Source: Roseibium sp. TrichSKD4
Lineage (GTDB): Bacteria > Pseudomonadota > Alphaproteobacteria > Rhizobiales > Stappiaceae
Assembly (NCBI RefSeq): GCF_000148725.1
Contig: NZ_GL476300.1
Location: 79,547 to 129,611, forward strand
DNA length: 50,065 bases
Direction: 5' to 3'
In this document: positions 44,709 through 50,065 of the stretch, in pieces
Numbering within the stretch: the stretch's first letter is position 1
Layout of the letters: every line of letters begins with the position of its first letter
Notes under the pieces: generated by a model
The model's database searches: none
The model's input: only the letters and a program-made list of their open reading frames with translations
Told to the model about the DNA's origin: nothing
Made by a program: the position numbers and the translations under genes

Positions 44709-44872
44709 TTCCCGGTTTAATTTTGGTTTCAGATAAAAATCCTTACAACCCATCGATTAGCTTCACCTATGACCTATGTAATTCTCTCAGGGCCAATGCC
44801 TCGAAGTTTGCACAGTTGGATTGCATGGTGTAAGCGTGCCCGCTTAAATGACCCTTTGGAGCTGATAGCCGC

Positions 44873-46792
44873 GTGACTTCCAAGCCTCACACCCCTCTTC
44901 TGGATCAGATCAAAACCCCTGCCGACATGCGCTCTCTTTCAGAAAGCGAGTTGATACAGCTGGCGGATGAATTGCGTGCAGAAACGATTGACGCCGTGTC
45001 CATGACCGGTGGGCATTTGGGGGCTGGCCTTGGTGTTGTCGAACTGACAGTGGCAATCCACTATGTTTTCAACACACCAGAAGACCGGCTGATCTGGGAT
45101 GTTGGGCATCAGTGCTATCCGCATAAGATTCTGACCGGACGTCGAGACCGTATTCGCACACTGCGCCAGAAGGACGGCTTGTCCGGCTTCACCAAGCGAG
45201 ACGAGAGCGAATACGACCCATTTGGCGCTGCGCACTCCTCCACTTCAATCTCTGCAGGCCTCGGTATGGCTGTTGCGCGTGACCTCAAGGGCGGCGACAA
45301 CAATGTCATCGCCGTGATCGGGGACGGTGCCATGTCAGCTGGCATGGCTTATGAAGCGATGAACAATGCTGGGTCACTGGATTCGCGACTGATTGTCATC
45401 CTGAATGACAATGACATGTCTATTGCACCGCCGGTTGGGGCCATGTCTGCCTATCTGGCTAAGCTGGTTTCCGGACCGACCTATCAGTCCTTGCGCGGCG
45501 CGGCGAAAAATTTCGCAAAGAACTTTCCAAAACCGCTTCAAGAAAAGGCTGCTAAGGCTGAGGAATATGCTCGTGGTTTTTGGACGGGTGGAACGTTGTT
45601 TGAGGAAATGGGCTTTTATTATGTCGGTCCGGTCGACGGTCATAACCTTGAGCACCTGCTGCCGATCCTGAAAAATGTTCGTGACACGCATAACGGCCCG
45701 GTCCTCATTCATGCGGTAACGCAAAAGGGCAAAGGCTATGCCCCAGCTGAAGGGGCAAAGGACAAATATCACGGCGTAGCCAAATTCGATGTCATCACTG
45801 GCAAGCAGGCCAAGCCGAAGGCAAATGCACCGAGCTATACGAATGTCTTCGCCACGTCCTTGATCAAGGAAGCCGAGCACGACGACAAGATTGTCACTGT
45901 GACGGCCGCGATGCCGGACGGAACTGGCCTCAACCTCTTCCAGGATGCATTCCCGGACCGCACATTTGACGTGGGGATTGCCGAGCAGCATGGGGTGACC
46001 TTTGCCGCCGGGCTGGCCACGGAAGGGTACAAGCCGTTTTGTGCCATCTACTCCACCTTCCTTCAGCGCGCCTATGATCAGGTTGTGCATGACGTTGCCA
46101 TTCAAAACCTGCCGGTCCGTTTCCCAATCGACCGCGCGGGACTGGTGGGTGCTGATGGCCCAACCCATGCGGGCTCATTTGACACGGCTTACCTAGCCTG
46201 CTTGCCGAACTTCGTTGTTATGGCAGCGGCGGACGAAGTTGAGCTTCGGCACATGGTGGCAACAGCTGCCGCCTATGATGATGGTCCTATTTCCTTCCGC
46301 TATCCACGTGGAGAGGGTGTTGGCCTTGACATGCCGGAGCGCGGTTCGGTTCTTGAAATCGGCAAGGGTGTTGTGCGCAAAGAAGGGAGCAAGGTTGCTC
46401 TGTTCTCCTTCGGAACGCGCATGGCTGAATGCCTGAAAGCTGCGGAAGAACTGGACATTGCGGGCCTATCCACCACCGTGGCCGATGCCCGGTTCGCAAA
46501 ACCTCTCGATGTGGATTTGCTCTTGCGACTGGCGCGCGAGCATGAAGTGCTCGTGACCGTGGAAGAGGGCTCTGTTGGCGGATTTGGCAGCCATGTGCTT
46601 GGAATGCTTGCTCAGCATGGTGCCTTGGACAAGGGGTTGAAAATTCGGACGCTTTGCCTGCCTGACCGTTATATCGATCAGGGCAAACCGGATGGCATGT
46701 ACGAAGAAGCTGGTCTTTCTGCTGCAGGCATCATGAAAACCGTGTTTGAAGCATTGGGCCGCGACGTTATTTCCCCATCCCAAACAGCCTAA
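44873..46792 (+). CDS. dxs: 1-Deoxy-D-xylulose-5-phosphate synthase
   Basis: Thiamine-diphosphate enzyme joining pyruvate and glyceraldehyde 3-phosphate, the first step of the MEP isoprenoid pathway and a source of thiamine and PLP precursors. The 639-residue protein has GGHLGAGLG (His49), the TPP motif GDGAMSAG (150-157) with its downstream ND, the catalytic glutamate in [12 protein letters not shown] (about 370) and the transketolase C-terminal domain. GTG start at 44873; GGAG lies about 12 nt upstream. Confidence 0.97.
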   Translation: MTSKPHTPLLDQIKTPADMRSLSESELIQLADELRAETIDAVSMTGGHLGAGLGVVELTVAIHYVFNTPEDRLIWDVGHQCYPHKILTGRRDRIRTLRQKDGLSGFTKRDESEYDPFGAAHSSTSISAGLGMAVARDLKGGDNNVIAVIGDGAMSAGMAYEAMNNAGSLDSRLIVILNDNDMSIAPPVGAMSAYLAKLVSGPTYQSLRGAAKNFAKNFPKPLQEKAAKAEEYARGFWTGGTLFEEMGFYYVGPVDGHNLEHLLPILKNVRDTHNGPVLIHAVTQKGKGYAPAEGAKDKYHGVAKFDVITGKQAKPKANAPSYTNVFATSLIKEAEHDDKIVTVTAAMPDGTGLNLFQDAFPDRTFDVGIAEQHGVTFAAGLATEGYKPFCAIYSTFLQRAYDQVVHDVAIQNLPVRFPIDRAGLVGADGPTHAGSFDTAYLACLPNFVVMAAADEVELRHMVATAAAYDDGPISFRYPRGEGVGLDMPERGSVLEIGKGVVRKEGSKVALFSFGTRMAECLKAAEELDIAGLSTTVADARFAKPLDVDLLLRLAREHEVLVTVEEGSVGGFGSHVLGMLAQHGALDKGLKIRTLCLPDRYIDQGKPDGMYEEAGLSAAGIMKTVFEALGRDVISPSQTA

Positions 46793-46925
46793 GTACCGGC
46801 TCTTGCGAGTTTTGTAGTCATGCCAAGCAGTTATGCACCAGCTCGGGGTTCACTGCATGAGTTATGCATTTCAATTGATTGACAAACGCTGCGGCAACTG
46901 AAAATGCTGATCTGAACCAAGGACA

Positions 46926-46955
46926 TGCGCCGGCAATTTGTCGGCGCTTTTCCTT
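46926..46955 (+). terminator. Terminator after dxs
   Basis: GCGCCG pairs with CGGCGC (9-nt loop) followed by TTTTCCTTTT, about 135 nt after the dxs stop. It lies just upstream of the MFS gene. Confidence 0.78.
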
Positions 46956-46975
46956 TTGTTTTCAGGAGACCGCAA

Positions 46976-48400
46976 ATGGGCCAATTGTTAGCCCCAATCT
47001 CGGCATTGCTGTTGTCCGTCGCGCTGTTCGTTTTCGGCCACGGCCTTCAGTCTACACTGCTGCCTCTCGCGGCATCAGCCGCTCAGTTTACCGATCTCGA
47101 GATCGGTGTCGTGTCTTCTGCTTACTTTGTCGGCATGGTGCTTGGCTGCTTGGGTGCGCCACATCTGATCCTTCGTGCCGGCCATATCCGAACCTATGCA
47201 GCTCTGGTTTCCCTGATGTCGGGCGCGGCGATCCTCCATCCGGTTCTGGTTGATCCGATCTCTTGGTCCGTCATCCGCGCCATTTCCGGTTTCTGTCTTG
47301 CCGCGTTCTACATGATTATCGAAAGTTGGCTGAACGAGCGAGCCACGAATGAGAACCGCGGTACCATCATGTCGGTTTACATTGTGGTCCTGTTTGGCTC
47401 GACAATGATCGGACAGGTCTCCATATCGGCGATGGATATCTCTTCCTTTGTTCCCTTCGCTGCTGCCTCTGTCATGGTCAGCCTTGCGGTGATGCCGGTC
47501 GCACTAACGACAACCACGCAGCCCGCGCCTATCGCTCTGGTTCAATTCCGCCCGATCAAACTCTACAAGAACTCTCCGGCAGCCTTGGTCGGCAGTATGA
47601 TGGTTGGAGTTGCAAACGGCACGCTATGGACCCTGACCCCGCTTTACGGCTCTCAAATCGGCTTTAATACGGAACAAGCTGCCTTCTTTGCCGCGGCCAT
47701 CATCGCCGGTGGCATGCTGTCGCAATGGCCAGCTGGTAAACTCTCGGACATGATGGACCGCCGTATCGTCTTGATGGGCCTTGCGGCCCTGACAGGTGTT
47801 TCATCCGTGGCCATCTGGTACTTCAGCCCAACGGCTTTCTACGCTGCAACCGGAATGGCACTTGTCATCGGCATCTTCTCTCAGCCTGCATACGCAATCG
47901 CTGTTGCGCACGGCTTTGACTATGCGGACCCAGAGGACTTCGTGGAAACCTCGTCGGGCCTTCTGCTCGCTTTCGGGATAGGCTCAATTGCAGGCCCGCT
48001 GTTTGCCTCCGTCATGATGCAAAAAATGGGACCGGGCGGGTTGTTCGCAATGGTGGCGGTTGTTGAGGCGCTGCTCGTCGTCTTCCTTGTCAAACGTATC
48101 CTGTCCCGCGAAGGCGTTGCTGCGGACGACAAAACAGACTTCGAATACTCAACTACAGCGCAAGTCGGTTCGGTCATCACGCCCGAGCCGCTTGACGTGG
48201 AAGCAGACAACGTCATTCCGCCGGAAGAATTCCCAGCCTATGAAGACGACATCTACAACTTCGACACAGTTGAAAATGAAGAGGATACAGACGGCTCCGA
48301 AGGCGTAGAAGCTATGGCCGAGACAGCGGACGCAAAGGATGCTGACACCGACACTGCGAAGCCGGAGAAGCCCTCCACGACCGGTTCGCCATTTCGGTGA
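46976..48400 (+). CDS. MFS transporter with acidic cytoplasmic tail
   Basis: Twelve-helix major-facilitator protein of 474 residues; the first 375 are the transporter (YcaD-like: QSTLLPLAASAAQFTDLEIGVVSSAYFVGMVLG, SQWPAGKLSDMMDRRIVLMGLAA with the A-like motif). The last ~95 residues form an acidic, disordered tail rich in Asp/Glu with PEEFPAYEDDIYN. Substrate unknown. ATG 46976 has an AGGAG site; an in-frame ATG at 46925 lies inside the terminator and is not used. Confidence 0.88.
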   Translation: MGQLLAPISALLLSVALFVFGHGLQSTLLPLAASAAQFTDLEIGVVSSAYFVGMVLGCLGAPHLILRAGHIRTYAALVSLMSGAAILHPVLVDPISWSVIRAISGFCLAAFYMIIESWLNERATNENRGTIMSVYIVVLFGSTMIGQVSISAMDISSFVPFAAASVMVSLAVMPVALTTTTQPAPIALVQFRPIKLYKNSPAALVGSMMVGVANGTLWTLTPLYGSQIGFNTEQAAFFAAAIIAGGMLSQWPAGKLSDMMDRRIVLMGLAALTGVSSVAIWYFSPTAFYAATGMALVIGIFSQPAYAIAVAHGFDYADPEDFVETSSGLLLAFGIGSIAGPLFASVMMQKMGPGGLFAMVAVVEALLVVFLVKRILSREGVAADDKTDFEYSTTAQVGSVITPEPLDVEADNVIPPEEFPAYEDDIYNFDTVENEEDTDGSEGVEAMAETADAKDADTDTAKPEKPSTTGSPFR

Positions 48401-48465
48401 AAAGCTGACCGGCTGCGGCAATTCGGTGCTCGACGTCCCGCGTAAAAACGACCATATTCGCGGCC

Positions 48466-48855
48466 ATGTCCTCGACCAGCTCAACAATATTGCCTGCCCT
48501 GCGCACCGAACGCACACCACTTGTGTTGCTTGCAGCGCTCGGCATTGTTGTTCAGGTATTGGTGATTTCGCTGGGCCTTGCCACGTCACACGCCAACGCT
48601 GATGCTTTTGGACAGTTATGCGAACCTTCCAAGATGGAGGGCACCAGCCCTTCAGGTGGACATGCTGATGACGCCTGCGTGTGTGGTCCTGTCTGCCCGC
48701 ACGGTGTCAAACTGCTGCCTCTCCCCGTCCACCTGTCATCGGCGCAAGATCCCAAGTATATTTCTACTGACAATTTTCCGAATGTTTGCGAAACTGAAAC
48801 TGTTTACTCGTTAGAAAACAAGTCGATCCGCGCACCACCTTGCGTAACACCGTAA
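48466..48855 (+). CDS. Exported Cys-rich protein, DUF2946-like
   Basis: 129 residues with one N-terminal hydrophobic segment (about 20-42, LVLLAALGIVVQVLVISLGL) and a short cysteine cluster CVCGPVCPHG with a nearby His. It resembles DUF2946, often found next to copper proteins, but similarity is loose. Its position before a PCu(A)C chaperone and a SCO gene supports a metal-handling role; the cysteines and histidines could bind copper. Not firmly assigned. Confidence 0.6.
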   Translation: MSSTSSTILPALRTERTPLVLLAALGIVVQVLVISLGLATSHANADAFGQLCEPSKMEGTSPSGGHADDACVCGPVCPHGVKLLPLPVHLSSAQDPKYISTDNFPNVCETETVYSLENKSIRAPPCVTP

Positions 48856-48896
48856 TTCAAACGACTGACACTCTAATCTAACAGACGAGTAAATAC

Positions 48897-49448
48897 ATGA
48901 CACTCTTCAAGACAATCATGGTCGCCGCTGCAATTTCTATGACTTCCGTATCTGCATATGCGGAAGAGGTAAAACTGGGTGATCTTACACTTTCAAATAC
49001 CTGGACGCGCGCAACTCCTCCAAATGCGAAAGCTGGTGGTGGGTTTGTCACCATCACCAACAATGGCACTGAAGCGGATCGCCTGGTGTCGGCAGCGTCG
49101 GACGTCTCCAAACGCGTCGAAATTCACGAAATGGCTGTTGCTGACGGCGTGATGAAGATGCGCGAACTGGAGAACGGTATCGAGATCCCGGCGGGTGAGA
49201 CCGTTGTTTTGAAGCCCGGCGGCCTCCACATCATGTTCATGGGATTGAATGGCAAGTTTGAAGAAGGCCAAGATGTCGCGGTTTCGCTGACTTTTGAGAA
49301 CGCAGGAAGTGTGGACATTGACCTTTCGGTCGCAGCCATGGGCGCGAAGAAAATAAACCATGACCACGGTCATAGCCATGACCATGGGGATGGCCATGGT
49401 CATGATGGGCACAAGCACGACGACCATAGCGGTCACGGCAAGAACTGA
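48897..49448 (+). CDS. Periplasmic copper chaperone PCu(A)C
   Basis: 183 residues: signal peptide (about 1-22, cleaved after AYA), then a cupredoxin-like domain with the copper ligands in EIHEMAV (His77, Met79), MKM (Met86, Met88) and GGLHIMFMG (His111, Met113). This matches the H(M)x~10-M-x~21-HxM family pattern closely. PCu(A)C delivers Cu(I) to the CuA or CuB site of cytochrome oxidase. The C-terminal 30 residues are an unusually rich His/Asp/Gly tail (HDHGHSHDHGDGHGHDGHKH) that could bind metal. The SCO gene starts 7 nt downstream. Confidence 0.92.
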   Translation: MTLFKTIMVAAAISMTSVSAYAEEVKLGDLTLSNTWTRATPPNAKAGGGFVTITNNGTEADRLVSAASDVSKRVEIHEMAVADGVMKMRELENGIEIPAGETVVLKPGGLHIMFMGLNGKFEEGQDVAVSLTFENAGSVDIDLSVAAMGAKKINHDHGHSHDHGDGHGHDGHKHDDHSGHGKN

Positions 49449-49455
49449 GGGCGCA

Positions 49456-50065
49456 ATGTCAGGAATGAAAATCCTGCGACTTGGAGCTTGGGCGGCGGTA
49501 GCCGTCCTTGCTGTCGCATCTGGTGTTCTGGTGTATCAACAGACCACTTCCGGTCCGGGCGGATCTGAACTTATTGATCCCGTTGCAACAATCGGCGGCC
49601 CCTTCGAGCTTGTCCGTGGTAATGGAACCCCGGTAACAGACGCTGACCTGTCTGACCGCCCGAAGGTGATGTTCTTTGGCTTCACTTACTGCCCGGACGT
49701 CTGCCCCACCACCTTGTCTGAAGTGCAAGGCTGGATCGACACGCTGGGACCGGACGCTGACAAGCTTCACTTTGCCTTTGTCACGGTCGATCCGGAGCGA
49801 GACAAGCCGGAAGTGATCAATGACTATGTTGCCGCATTTGATGATCGCATTATGGCCTTGTCCGGCTCCGTGGAGCAGATTGAAGCAGTCACGAAGGCTT
49901 ATCGTGTCTACGCCAAGAAAGTTCCTCTTGACGACGGCGACTACACGATGGACCATTCAGCTGCTGTTTTCCTGATGAACAAGGACAACAAGTTCGTTGG
50001 AACGATCGCTTATGGAGAAGCAGAAGACACTGCGCTTGCAAAGCTGAAACGCCTGATTGCCAGCG
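49456..50065 (+). CDS. SCO1/SenC copper protein, cut by window edge
   Basis: First 203 codons of a thioredoxin-fold copper-chaperone protein anchored by one helix (about 9-27). The copper motif CPDVC is in TYCPDVCPT (Cys79, Cys83) and the third ligand His167 is in MDHSA. It works with PCu(A)C in assembling the CuA centre of cytochrome oxidase. The ATG at 49456 is 7 nt after the PCu(A)C stop. The reading frame remains open at the window's last base, so the 3' end lies outside. Confidence 0.93.
   Translation, partial: MSGMKILRLGAWAAVAVLAVASGVLVYQQTTSGPGGSELIDPVATIGGPFELVRGNGTPVTDADLSDRPKVMFFGFTYCPDVCPTTLSEVQGWIDTLGPDADKLHFAFVTVDPERDKPEVINDYVAAFDDRIMALSGSVEQIEAVTKAYRVYAKKVPLDDGDYTMDHSAAVFLMNKDNKFVGTIAYGEAEDTALAKLKRLIAS

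Larger units (their letters stand above)
44564..44872. other. Gap between the LuxR-type gene and dxs
   Basis: 309 nt with no coding gene. It holds the minus-oriented hairpin and the 7-bp palindrome entered separately, plus the dxs promoter region. The GGAG before the GTG of dxs is the only ribosome site. Confidence 0.6.

Noticed and set aside
45374-46168. Minus-strand frame of 264 codons inside dxs
   Set aside because: Shadow of dxs; dxs has all catalytic motifs in the other strand.
46925-46975. Upstream ATG for the MFS gene
   Set aside because: The stretch forms the dxs terminator hairpin; the ATG at 46976 has a proper AGGAG site.

Overview
The window reads as an ordinary chromosomal stretch of a marine-type alphaproteobacterium, most likely Hyphomicrobiales and perhaps a Stappiaceae genus such as Roseibium/Labrenzia. 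That placement is inference. It rests on a class I lysyl-tRNA synthetase, a GcrA cell-cycle regulator, a SAM-II riboswitch in front of metZ, a phoR-pstSCAB-phoU-phoB block, a long two-domain dCTP deaminase and a long acyl-CoA dehydrogenase of the DmdC/FadE type. I see no integrase, transposase, phage gene or CRISPR array, and base composition looks even apart from a few AT-rich promoter gaps.

Layout, left to right. 0-5.4 kb: lysK, a TerB-like protein, an exported alpha/beta hydrolase, apaG, a CDP-alcohol phosphatidyltransferase and a membrane protein. 5.5-10.1 kb: a 64-residue charged protein, metZ with its SAM-II riboswitch, dcd, an IMPACT/YigZ protein, a NaChBac/NavAb-type voltage-gated sodium channel and tRNA-Gly(CCC). 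10.1-13.7 kb: a membrane glycosyltransferase with a GspE-N-like front domain, divergent from an orphan periplasmic binding protein, then a small hydrolase. 13.7-22.9 kb: an RND efflux permease with its adaptor, hslO, an argD-argF pair with an ATGA overlap, and gcrA.

22.9-30.8 kb is a complete phosphate-starvation block on the minus strand: phoR, pstS, pstC, pstA, pstB, phoU, phoB. A three-unit Pho-box-like repeat precedes pstS, and a GC-rich hairpin between pstS and pstC probably lets the binding protein be made in excess. 31-36.8 kb holds an SRPBCC protein, a metallo-beta-lactamase-fold hydrolase, a DUF1499 protein, a possible 45-residue protein, pdxH, a lipoprotein and a CbpA-like DnaJ. 36.8-40.3 kb is a three-gene acyl-CoA operon (acyl-CoA dehydrogenase, isomerase-like crotonase, HSDL2-like SDR) with a LiuR-like palindrome upstream.

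40.5-46.8 kb carries a Sua5-type tsaC, a 0.5 kb gap with a probable small RNA ending in a strong terminator, a histone-deacetylase-family amidohydrolase, xseB, a LuxR-type regulator placed between xseB and dxs, and dxs. 46.9 kb to the end: an MFS transporter with a long acidic tail, then a copper-handling set (Cys-rich exported protein, PCu(A)C chaperone, SCO protein cut by the window edge).

No wholly new multi-gene system is evident. The most rewarding places are the non-coding elements: the riboswitch with two mutually exclusive downstream hairpins, the sRNA candidate at about 41.7-41.85 kb, and a minus-strand terminator near 44.6 kb with no gene feeding it. Several proteins have unusual architecture, notably the RND permease insertion, the GspE-N/GT2 fusion and the crotonase that lacks both hydratase glutamates.
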